Below are positions 1 to 6,409 of a stretch of DNA of 9,802 nucleotides, piece by piece (position 1 is the stretch's first letter; every line of letters starts with the position of its first letter). Where the stretch lies: positions 1 through 9,802 of the forward strand of contig JACDEC010000084.1 of the NCBI GenBank assembly GCA_013816645.1. The letters run 5' to 3'. The notes below the pieces were generated by a model. It ran no database searches. It saw only the letters and a program-made list of their open reading frames with translations, and was not told the DNA's origin. This stretch comes from Planctomycetota bacterium. GTDB lineage: Bacteria > Planctomycetota > UBA11346. A program made the position numbers and the translations under genes.

Positions 1-333
1 GAGCGCGGGCTGCGCGGCGTCGAAGGCCAGCTGGGCTTCGGCGACGCGGGCCAGCCAGGCGGGATCGGGTGCGGGCAACGCCACCGGAGCCGGCAGTTCC
101 AAGCGGATCGCCGGCGGCGTATCCAGCCCGGCGATGGTCACCGATAGCCTCGCGGGGTCGATGCCGATGGGCAATCCCGTGACCACCGCATCGTCCGCGC
201 CCAGGGTTCCAGCGCGCTCAACCACCGCCCCGTTCGGGCCGATGGCGATGCGCACGATCGGCAGGTCCGCGGACATGGCGCAGGACGTGGCCAACGCCAA
301 GGGCGCGAGCACATCCAGGTAGCGGCTGGGCAT
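1..333 (-). CDS. Secreted MuiA-like protein (DUF4140/DUF4139 type), N-terminal part only
   Basis: Reading the minus strand from the ATG at 333 gives 111 codons open to the window edge, so the 3' part is missing. Residues 1-22 look like a weak signal peptide, with a small hydrophobic stretch ending in CAMSA before DLPIV. Residues 26-75 then match the start of the DUF4140 N-terminal domain of 'mucoidy inhibitor MuiA family' proteins: a short strand, GPNGAVVERAGTL, then VVTGLPIGIDPARLSVTIAG. This resembles the family pattern of a strand ending in a turn, 'GLP.GLDP.SL.V'. In full-length relatives a coiled coil and a DUF4139 beta domain follow; here only the start of a helical stretch (residues 93-111) is visible. 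The biochemical role of the family is not well known. Only a weak GGA precedes the start. The gene lies 79 bp downstream of the large cytochrome gene on the same strand and may be co-transcribed with it. Confidence 0.6.
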   Translation of the reverse strand, partial: MPSRYLDVLAPLALATSCAMSADLPIVRIAIGPNGAVVERAGTLGADDAVVTGLPIGIDPARLSVTIAGLDTPPAIRLELPAPVALPAPDPAWLARVAEAQLAFDAAQPAL

Positions 334-346
334 GCGGGTCCAACGC

Positions 347-376
347 CTGCGCCGACCGACGGTTCAGTCGGCGCAG
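347..376 (-). terminator. Perfect 10-bp-stem hairpin between two minus-strand genes
   Basis: CTGCGCCGAC (347-356) and GTCGGCGCAG (367-376) are exact reverse complements with a 10-nt loop. The hairpin lies 36 nt past the stop codon of the large cytochrome gene and 13 nt before the start codon of the MuiA-like gene. No T-run follows on the minus strand, so it is not a classic intrinsic terminator. It could be a partial terminator, an mRNA 3'-end stabiliser, or a structure in the 5' leader of the next gene. The structure is seen directly; the role is inferred. Confidence 0.4.
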
Positions 377-412
377 TCAGCGATTGCTACGTCGCTCGGC
401 CGCGAACGTTGA

Positions 413-3400
413 TCAACCGCGCAGGCGCCAGCCCACGAGCACGACGCCGAGCACGAGGGCCACCGCTGCCGTCAAGCCGCCGCGCTGGGCCGGCCCTATC
501 TTCGACACTCCGGTGGGCATCGGCGGCGCCGCTTCGACCGGACCGGTGCTCGATGCCGGCGGCACGTAGCCGGGATTGGTGGTGAGCAGCAGGGCGTCGA
601 CGACCACACCATCCTCACGCATCCACACATTGAGGGTATGGGTGCCGGTCGTGGCCACATCGATGCTCGCCACCACGCCATCGCTGGTCGCCTTGGTCCA
701 GGCGTAGCCGCTCGTGCTCAAGGTCATGCGATCGGCGCTCGCCACCGTCGCACCATCAAGGCCGACGTGGATCGAATTGTCCGCGACCGTCGCGCCCAGC
801 CCGCGCACCCAGACGTGGTGGACGCCGGTCCTGACGAAGGTGATGCGGTAATCGAGGCGCGGGCAGGTGGTCTGGTAGCCGGTGTCGGCCATCGCGCCGT
901 TGTTGGGCAGGGCCTGCATCGCGCCGCTGCCGCCGTAGGCGGCTGGAGCGGTGACCAGGTTCCATGACTGCCCGCCGGAGGCGGCGTTGGCGGCGTGGTT
1001 CTCGGCAGCGATCAACACGATGCCGTCGGCACCGCCATCCTGGGTGTAGGAACCCGGAGTGCTCGGTGCGTTGCCGGTCGGACTCGCGGGCGGGCCGACT
1101 CCGCTCGGGACGTAGGCCGCATTCACCGTGAGCAGCAACCGGTCGACGACCACGCCGTCCTCGCGCATCCACACGTTGACGATGTGCCGACCGACGCTCG
1201 GCACATCGACGGTCATCGCCGGGCCGTCGGTGGTCGCGTTGGTCCACACATAGGCGGACCCGGGTGGGATCGTCCCATGGTCAGCCGTCGTGTTCGGCGA
1301 ACCGTCGAGCCCGACGTGCACCGAGTTGTCAGCGGCGGTCGCGCCCTGGCCGCGGATCCACACCACGTGCACGCCGGTCCTGGTGAAGGTGATCGGCACA
1401 TCGAGGCGCGGGCTGCCGCTGGCGTAGCCGGTGGCGATGGTGGTGCCATTGTTGGGCGTGGCCTGCAGCGCGGACGCGCCGGTGTACCCGGCGGGTGCGG
1501 TGACGGTCGTCCAGGCGAAGCCGGCCGCGCCGCCGCGGGTGACCAGGGCGTGTTCGAGATCGACCGCGACCAGGCCATCCCCGCCAGCATCCTGCTGGAA
1601 TGCATCGCCGGCAGGTGCTCCGTTGACGGTGATTGCGACCGCATTCGCGGTGGTGGTCGCACCCTGGTTGTCGGTGGCAGTGGCGGTGAGGGCGTGCGAT
1701 CCGGACACCGCGGTCCAGGTGACCGACCAGCCATCGCCGCCGTTGCTGTCGGTGCCGACCACCGAGCCGCTGACCAGGAAGCGCACCGACGCCACGCTGC
1801 CGTCGGTATCCCCGGCGCTGGCCGAGAGGGTCACCGTCTGCCCGGCGGTGAACACCGCACCGTTGGCTGGCGCCGTCATGGCCACCGCTGGCGGATTGTT
1901 GATCGGGCCCGGGCCCGAACCAGCGCCGGTGGAACTCTCCGCCGGACCGTTGCCCGACGGAATCAGGCCAGCGTCAGGCGTCAGCAGCAGCCGGTCTACG
2001 ACCACGCCGTCCTCGCGCATCCACACCTGGACGAGATGCCGGCCCACGCTGGGCACCGAGATCGTGGCGACGGTACCCGAGGTCGTATTCTTGGACCAGG
2101 CGAAGGCGCCGGTCGCCAGCGTGATGCCTGCCGACGTCGAGGCTGGCGCTCCGTCGAGACCGACGTGCACCGAGTTGTCGGCGGTGCTGGCGCCCATGCC
2201 GCGGATCCACACGTGGTGGAGGCCGGTGCGGGCGAAGTCGACGAGGTAATCCGCCCGTGGGCTCGACGCGTCGATCGCGCTATCAACGTTCGCGCTGTTG
2301 CTGTTGGGCAGCGCCTGGATGGCGCCCGAGCCGACGAAGCCACCGGGGGTGCCGATCGGGATCCAGCTGTGGCCAGCGGGCGCACGCTTGGCGACGAAGC
2401 TCTCGGCTTCGATCACCACCGCGCCGTCGACGGCCTGACGATAGGCCGGCGTCTCGCTGTCGTCGATCTGCTGCAGGTAGGCGACCAGGTTGGCGCGGTC
2501 GCCAGCGCTCAAGCTGGCGGTGGCTCCATGCGCGCCGCCGGCGTTGGCGGTGGTGATAACGTCGAGCAGGCTCGCCGCCGAGCCGTCGTGCAGGAAGGAA
2601 TCATTGGTCCACGCGCCCTTAAGCGTCGGGGTGTCGAGACCGGTCAACGTCTGCCCCAGGCGCGATCCCGAGCTGGGCTTCAGGGTTCCGACGTTGTGCA
2701 GCACGTTGAGCGCGCTGTCGGTCATGCGCGGTCCGCTGTGGCACGACGCGCAGTTCAGGTTGGCAAAAACCTGCTTGCCAGCCGCGGCGGCGCCGGTCAG
2801 CGAGCCATCACCGTTCCGGTGCGGGCTGGCCTTGACCGTCGACAACGAGGACACGTAGGCCGCGAGCTCGTCGAGCTGGGTCGAGATCCCGGCTTTGCTG
2901 GCGCCCAGCGTGGTGTTGCGGGCGTTGAAGTCGCCGTCGCTGAGGAAGCCGGTGCCGCCGAAACCGGCGCGGGCATCGTGCTCGAAGTCGTGGATCTCGT
3001 CGAAGTTGCCGGTCCAGTGCACCGGGCCGTGGCCGACACCGCTACGTCCCTGGAGATTGGTGGTGCGGCGCAGGCCCTCGCCGCGGCCCGAGAAGTCCCA
3101 GACCCGGCCGTCGCTGCCGCCGTCGGCGTGGCAGGACGCGCAGCTGATGTAGCCGTCGCGATTCATGCGCCGATCGTTGGCGTTGTAGAACACCCGCTTG
3201 CCGGCCAGCACCGCGGGCGTGAGCTTCTCGGCGCCGACCGTGCCGATGGTCTGGATCTGGTTGACCACATTGCTGGTGAAGCCGGTCACCGCCGAGATGT
3301 CCCACACCCCGACCGAGCGGCCCATGAAGTGCTGCACGAACAGCCGGTTGCCGTCGGCGCTGACCATCAGGCCCTGCGGCGCGAGGCCGACGTTGATCAC

Positions 3401-6091
3401 CACCACCGTGCGGTTGAGGTCGTAGGTGTCGATGACCTCGACGGTGTTGGTGCCCTGGGTGGCGACGAAGGCGAGGTCGCCGAGCGGGCTGAATGCGACC
3501 GCGCTGGCCTGATCGCGATCGTTGAGGTCGAGCACCGGTCCCAGGCCGTTGCCGATCAGGTCGAGCTGCGACACCAGGGTGCGCACCGAGCTCTCGAAGG
3601 TCAGCTGCTGGCCGTCGCGACGGACGCCGCGCAGGATGTTGTCCTTCTTCGAAGCCACCCAGGCCGAACGGCCGTCCGGCGCGATGCTCACCGCGGCGAG
3701 GTAGTTGGGCAGGCCACGCGCCTGACGCTCGTTGTCGACGGTGGAGGTGTCCAAGGGCAGGCCGAAGGTGCGCACCACGCTCATCGACGACGCGGCGACC
3801 TCGCGGATCTCGCCACGATCGTCGCCCGAAATGAAGCGCGTGACCAGGATGCGCTGGGAGTCGGCGCTGACCGCGAGCGCGCGCGGCTTGGGTCCGACGT
3901 CGACCTGGGCGACGATCTGGCGCGAAGCCGGATCGATCTTGGCCAGGCGACCGGTGGCGTGCAGGCTGACGTAGACCGCGCCCAGGTCGGGTGGGATGGC
4001 CACGCCGAAGGGCTGCGAGCCGTAGGGCATGGCGATGGTCTGCGCCACCGCATTGGCGTTGGCATCGATGACGCTCACCGTGCCGCTGTCCTGGCTGGCC
4101 ACCCAGATCGTGTTGTTCGGACCCTGGGCGAGCGAGCGCGGATTGCGACCGACGCTGATCTCGGCGACGCGTTGCAGCGATCTGGTGTCGATGACCGCGA
4201 CCGTGTCGCTATCGGGGTTGACCACGTACAGGCGGTTGCCCGCGGCGTTCAAGGCCATGGCGCCCGAAGCCGCCGGCTTGGTCGCGGTCGGCGGGTTGTA
4301 GATCAGCTGGGTCGCGCTGGAGGTGGCGGTGGCGCCGGTGGCGTCGCGCACCGTCACGGTGACCGAGAAGTGATTGGCGCTGGCGTAGGTGTGGCTGACC
4401 GACGCGGTCGTCGAGAATCCGGAAGACGAGCCGTCGCCGAAGCTCCACGCGTACTGCAGCGGAGCCGCGCCCGAGGAGGACGCGACCGAGAATCCGACTG
4501 ATGAACCCACGGTGCGCGCGGTCGGGCGGGTCATGGTCACCGCGACCGGTTGCACGACCACCCCGCCGGTGGTGAAGGTCGAGGTGAAGGTCGACGAGGC
4601 CGCGTTACCAGAGACGTCCTGCACGCCGCCGGCGGGGACCACGACATCATAGGTGGTGCCGGCCTGGAGCGGCGACGACGGCGTGAAGTTGACGATGTTG
4701 GTCTGGTAGCTGTAACGCCCGGCGATCGGCGTGGTGGTGCCCTGGCGGCGCACGATCACGGTCGCGGTGCTCAGGGTGCTGTCGATCAGCTCGTCGGTGA
4801 AGGTCAGGCCGATGCGCGTGCTCAGTGGCTGCCCGCTCGCACCGTTGCGCGGGATCACCATGTTTACGGCCGGCGCGGTGTTGTCCGGCGCGGCATTCTG
4901 GACCATCAGCGAGCTGTAGGACAGGTGATCGTTGGCGGCGAACACCAGGTTGCCGAGCGGAATGGCGAAGTTGTCATCCTTGTCGCTGTTGTTGGTGGTG
5001 CCCGAGCGGGCGAGCACCGGATTGGCGCCGCGCACGTCGACCTTGATGATCCTGAACTGGAATCCGGAATGGGCGAAGCCGTCCTGGACGTTGACGTAGC
5101 CGCCGGGACCCGGGCCGCTGAGCGGCGCGGTGGTGCCGATGTTCGCGGGATCGGCGATGTTGAGGACCTGGAAGGTGCTGTTCACGCCGCCGATCAGCAG
5201 TTTTCCGCCGTTGACCAGGCTGGCGTAGCCATTGGGCCAGACGTTGGCCTCGGTGTAGAGGCGGATGACCTGGGGATTCACCGGGTCGCCGATGTCGAGG
5301 AACGCGTAGCGCCCACCCAGGGTGTTGGCGGAAGCGCTGCTCTGGGCGTTCGAAGCGAGCACCAGCTGATTGCCGATCGCGTGCGTCGCCGCGACCGAAA
5401 AGCCGCCGAGCTGGCTGTTGGGGATATTCTTGACCAGAACCGGATTGGACGGGCTGGAGATGTCGATGATGTACAGGCCGCTCGAATTGCCGCCGGCGTA
5501 GACGTAGGGCGCCTGGACGTGGACCCACCAGATGCCGCCGTAGTCGACGGGCTGCGAGATGCCGGGCAGGGCGAAGTTGCGGATCCGCGTCGGCGCGCGC
5601 ACGTTGCTGAAATCCCAGATGTCGATGCCGTTGGTGGCCTGCAGCACGACCAGGCGCTGGCCGTTGAGCAGCGTCGAGCCGTAGCCGTGCGGCTCGCGGA
5701 TGGTGGCGGTGGTGCTGTCGAGCTTCCGGGTGATCGGGACCAGCGGGCTGGCGAGGTCGGGATCGATGGGATTGCCGAGATCGTAGATGTCGATGCCGCC
5801 GCCACCCGGCGACTGGTCGCGGAAGAACGGCACGAAGAGGTAGCCGTCGATCATCGAGGCGCGACCGTGCGCGTAGCCGTCCGGCGCGCGGATGCGCGCG
5901 AGTTCGCGGCTGTACTCGTCGCCGGTCGCGAAGGTCAGCTTGGGGATGCCGGGACCGGTGGTCGCGGCGCTGGCCACCGCCATGGTCCCGAGCAGCACGG
6001 CAACTGCGCCGAGCACCAGGCGTTTCCAGCCAGCGAGATAGCCGCGCGGACCGGTAACGATAGTGACGGCGACGGTGTTCAACGAGGGCAT
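413..6091 (-). CDS. Giant secreted di-haem cytochrome c with two beta-propellers and three carbohydrate-binding-like modules
   Basis: This encodes 1892 residues. The start at 6091 is chosen because GGAG lies 6 nt upstream; an in-frame ATG at 6193 has no such support. A signal peptide or N-terminal helix spans residues 21-43. Residues about 75-400 form a seven-bladed LVIVD-type propeller (blade ends such as GLYIIDISSPSNPVLV). Next come a Big_5-like Ig domain (404-510) and a PKD domain (515-598, with YAWSFGDG and SHTY). A seven-bladed YVTN-type propeller (620-932) repeats 'VAVIDT...VGRNPRSLA' units. The di-haem cytochrome c peroxidase/MauG-like region has CASCH at 984-988 and 1114-1118, 130 residues apart, with the family-like TPTLKGAW and FLHDGSAASL (1166-1175). 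Three related modules follow (1224-1383, 1505-1667, 1689-1845), with an Ig-like domain at about 1400-1490. The last 21 residues are a hydrophobic helix ending WRLRG. It is likely exported and anchored and does redox chemistry or electron transfer; the substrate is unknown. Confidence 0.9.
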   Translation of the reverse strand: MPSLNTVAVTIVTGPRGYLAGWKRLVLGAVAVLLGTMAVASAATTGPGIPKLTFATGDEYSRELARIRAPDGYAHGRASMIDGYLFVPFFRDQSPGGGGIDIYDLGNPIDPDLASPLVPITRKLDSTTATIREPHGYGSTLLNGQRLVVLQATNGIDIWDFSNVRAPTRIRNFALPGISQPVDYGGIWWVHVQAPYVYAGGNSSGLYIIDISSPSNPVLVKNIPNSQLGGFSVAATHAIGNQLVLASNAQSSASANTLGGRYAFLDIGDPVNPQVIRLYTEANVWPNGYASLVNGGKLLIGGVNSTFQVLNIADPANIGTTAPLSGPGPGGYVNVQDGFAHSGFQFRIIKVDVRGANPVLARSGTTNNSDKDDNFAIPLGNLVFAANDHLSYSSLMVQNAAPDNTAPAVNMVIPRNGASGQPLSTRIGLTFTDELIDSTLSTATVIVRRQGTTTPIAGRYSYQTNIVNFTPSSPLQAGTTYDVVVPAGGVQDVSGNAASSTFTSTFTTGGVVVQPVAVTMTRPTARTVGSSVGFSVASSSGAAPLQYAWSFGDGSSSGFSTTASVSHTYASANHFSVTVTVRDATGATATSSATQLIYNPPTATKPAASGAMALNAAGNRLYVVNPDSDTVAVIDTRSLQRVAEISVGRNPRSLAQGPNNTIWVASQDSGTVSVIDANANAVAQTIAMPYGSQPFGVAIPPDLGAVYVSLHATGRLAKIDPASRQIVAQVDVGPKPRALAVSADSQRILVTRFISGDDRGEIREVAASSMSVVRTFGLPLDTSTVDNERQARGLPNYLAAVSIAPDGRSAWVASKKDNILRGVRRDGQQLTFESSVRTLVSQLDLIGNGLGPVLDLNDRDQASAVAFSPLGDLAFVATQGTNTVEVIDTYDLNRTVVVINVGLAPQGLMVSADGNRLFVQHFMGRSVGVWDISAVTGFTSNVVNQIQTIGTVGAEKLTPAVLAGKRVFYNANDRRMNRDGYISCASCHADGGSDGRVWDFSGRGEGLRRTTNLQGRSGVGHGPVHWTGNFDEIHDFEHDARAGFGGTGFLSDGDFNARNTTLGASKAGISTQLDELAAYVSSLSTVKASPHRNGDGSLTGAAAAGKQVFANLNCASCHSGPRMTDSALNVLHNVGTLKPSSGSRLGQTLTGLDTPTLKGAWTNDSFLHDGSAASLLDVITTANAGGAHGATASLSAGDRANLVAYLQQIDDSETPAYRQAVDGAVVIEAESFVAKRAPAGHSWIPIGTPGGFVGSGAIQALPNSNSANVDSAIDASSPRADYLVDFARTGLHHVWIRGMGASTADNSVHVGLDGAPASTSAGITLATGAFAWSKNTTSGTVATISVPSVGRHLVQVWMREDGVVVDRLLLTPDAGLIPSGNGPAESSTGAGSGPGPINNPPAVAMTAPANGAVFTAGQTVTLSASAGDTDGSVASVRFLVSGSVVGTDSNGGDGWSVTWTAVSGSHALTATATDNQGATTTANAVAITVNGAPAGDAFQQDAGGDGLVAVDLEHALVTRGGAAGFAWTTVTAPAGYTGASALQATPNNGTTIATGYASGSPRLDVPITFTRTGVHVVWIRGQGATAADNSVHVGLDGSPNTTADHGTIPPGSAYVWTNATTDGPAMTVDVPSVGRHIVNVWMREDGVVVDRLLLTVNAAYVPSGVGPPASPTGNAPSTPGSYTQDGGADGIVLIAAENHAANAASGGQSWNLVTAPAAYGGSGAMQALPNNGAMADTGYQTTCPRLDYRITFVRTGVHHVWVRGLGATVADNSIHVGLDGATVASADRMTLSTSGYAWTKATSDGVVASIDVATTGTHTLNVWMREDGVVVDALLLTTNPGYVPPASSTGPVEAAPPMPTGVSKIGPAQRGGLTAAVALVLGVVLVGWRLRG
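557..1027 (-). repeat. Carbohydrate-binding-like module, copy C (residues 1689-1845)
   Basis: This is the last of three homologous modules in the large cytochrome. It begins DGIVLIAAENH and carries SGAMQALPNNG, CPRLDYRITFVRTG, HHVWVRGLGA, DNSIHVGLDG and WMREDGVVVD (1823-1832). The pattern resembles the beta-sandwich module seen in GH115-type C-terminal domains and other sugar-binding modules; that family link is by recall, not by search. It directly precedes a proline-rich linker and the C-terminal anchor. It is more diverged in DNA sequence than copies A and B. Confidence 0.8.
1091..1579 (-). repeat. Carbohydrate-binding-like module, copy B (residues 1505-1667)
   Basis: This middle copy begins DGLVAVDLEHA and carries SALQATPNNG, SPRLDVPITFTRTG, VVWIRGQGA, DNSVHVGLDG and WMREDGVVVD (1641-1650), ending YVPSGVGP. 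The usual acidic start (EAE in copy A) reads VDLEHA here. A 29-bp stretch (1146-1174) is identical to 1998-2026 in copy A, so the modules arose by duplication within the gene or have been kept alike by gene conversion. Confidence 0.8.
1943..2422 (-). repeat. Carbohydrate-binding-like module, copy A (residues 1224-1383)
   Basis: This first copy follows the second haem domain immediately. It begins AVVIEAESF, a start typical of CBM6-like and GH115-C-like modules, then SGAIQALPN, SPRADYLVDFARTG, HHVWIRGMGA, DNSVHVGLDG and WMREDGVVVD (1357-1366), ending LIPSGNGP. An Ig-like domain (nt about 1616-1894) separates it from copy B, while B and C are nearly adjacent. Confidence 0.8.
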
Positions 6092-6097
6092 CGGGGA

Positions 6098-6101
6098 CTC
6101 C
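6098..6101 (-). promoter_or_regulatory. Shine-Dalgarno site deciding the cytochrome start
   Basis: Minus-strand GGAG (within TCCGGAG) lies exactly 6 nt before the ATG at 6091. It favours this start over the in-frame ATG at 6193, whose extra 34 residues (rich in Cys, Pro and Ser) look non-coding and would sit ahead of the signal peptide. Confidence 0.7.
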
Positions 6102-6152
6102 GGAGCGGTGATCGTGACGAAAACAGTCGGGGACGCGGGCAGGTGCGATCCG

Positions 6153-6236
6153 CTAAGCGACGCTGCGCAAGGCCAAGGCGAGCAGGGCCACACCGGTGAG
6201 GGGGGTGCCGGCGATCTCGATCCAGGGTCTGGGCAT
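6153..6236 (-). CDS. Possible 27-residue hydrophobic small protein or leader peptide
   Basis: An ATG at 6236 opens 27 codons ending in TAG at 6155-6153. The peptide starts MPRPWIEIAGTPL and continues with a hydrophobic stretch TGVALLALALRSVA, enough for a short membrane segment. GGAG lies exactly 6 nt upstream, the same arrangement as for the cytochrome gene that begins 61 nt downstream on the same strand. It could be a leader peptide, a small membrane protein made with the cytochrome, or chance. I recognise no family. The good ribosome site and the hydrophobic content are the only support. Confidence 0.4.
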   Translation of the reverse strand: MPRPWIEIAGTPLTGVALLALALRSVA

Positions 6237-6242
6237 GGCGGT

Positions 6243-6246
6243 CTCC
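6243..6246 (-). promoter_or_regulatory. Shine-Dalgarno site of the small ORF
   Basis: Minus-strand GGAG (in GCGGAGACCGCC, then ATG) lies 6 nt before the start at 6236. It matches the spacing of the site before the cytochrome gene and is the main reason to take the small ORF seriously. Confidence 0.4.
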
Positions 6247-6272
6247 GCAGGCAATCGCCGGGTACGGTTGGT

Positions 6273-6282
6273 CGGTTAACCG
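6273..6282. promoter_or_regulatory. 10-bp perfect palindrome CGGTTAACCG, possible operator
   Basis: This is a perfect inverted repeat in the divergent intergenic region, AT-centred in a GC-rich background. Its right part GTTAACCG recurs at 6367-6374, 36 bp before the hydrolase start codon. It could be a protein-binding site for either gene group; no regulator is known. Confidence 0.35.
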
Positions 6283-6311
6283 CCCGGGATCACGGCGCCG
6301 GCGACGTGTGT

Positions 6312-6325
6312 GATGCATATGCATC
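6312..6325. promoter_or_regulatory. 14-bp perfect palindrome GATGCATATGCATC, likely operator
   Basis: This exact 14-bp inverted repeat is unusually AT-rich for this DNA and lies near the middle of the region between the divergent cytochrome and hydrolase genes. At this length a chance perfect palindrome in 300 bp is unlikely. It is the best candidate operator in the window, and the AT-rich core could also contribute a -10 element on either strand. I could not place a convincing -35 element, so no promoter is called. Confidence 0.5.
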
Positions 6326-6334
6326 GACCTGTTC

Positions 6335-6346
6335 AGCCGATCGGCT
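6335..6346. promoter_or_regulatory. 12-bp perfect palindrome AGCCGATCGGCT, possible operator
   Basis: This exact 12-bp inverted repeat is centred 22 bp from the centre of the 14-bp palindrome, about two helical turns, so the two would lie on the same face of the DNA. It is GC-richer than its neighbour, so chance is more plausible for it alone. With no loop it could equally form part of a transcript hairpin. Confidence 0.35.
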
Positions 6347-6400
6347 TCAGGATCGCCGGATTCCCAGTTAACCGACGTGCCACCTGCGACGATACGCAGT

Positions 6401-6405
6401 GGAGG
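6401..6405 (+). promoter_or_regulatory. Shine-Dalgarno site deciding the hydrolase start
   Basis: GGAGG lies 4 nt before the ATG at 6410. Neither the upstream in-frame GTG (6377) nor the downstream ATG (6482) has a comparable site. The 6410 start gives a 25-residue arginine- and proline-rich lead before the hydrophobic signal sequence. Confidence 0.65.
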
Positions 6406-6409
6406 CAGC

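Noticed and set aside
408..417. Palindrome GTTGATCAAC at the cytochrome stop codon
   Set aside because: Only 10 bp, partly coding, with no loop and no T-run; not distinguishable from chance.
995..4501. 1168-codon open frame on the plus strand opposite the cytochrome gene
   Set aside because: It mirrors the GC-rich codons of the real minus-strand gene. The translation is low-complexity (rich in Arg, Gly, Ala, Asp, Val and His), with no domain pattern, whereas the minus strand shows clear haem motifs and propeller repeats.
6092..6193. N-terminal extension of the cytochrome from the ATG at 6193
   Set aside because: The extra 34 residues precede the signal peptide and have no Shine-Dalgarno site; the ATG at 6091 has GGAG at ideal spacing.
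4550..6199. 549-codon open frame on the plus strand opposite the N-terminal propeller
   Set aside because: Same shadow composition and no recognisable motif; the minus-strand LVIVD blades explain the constraint.
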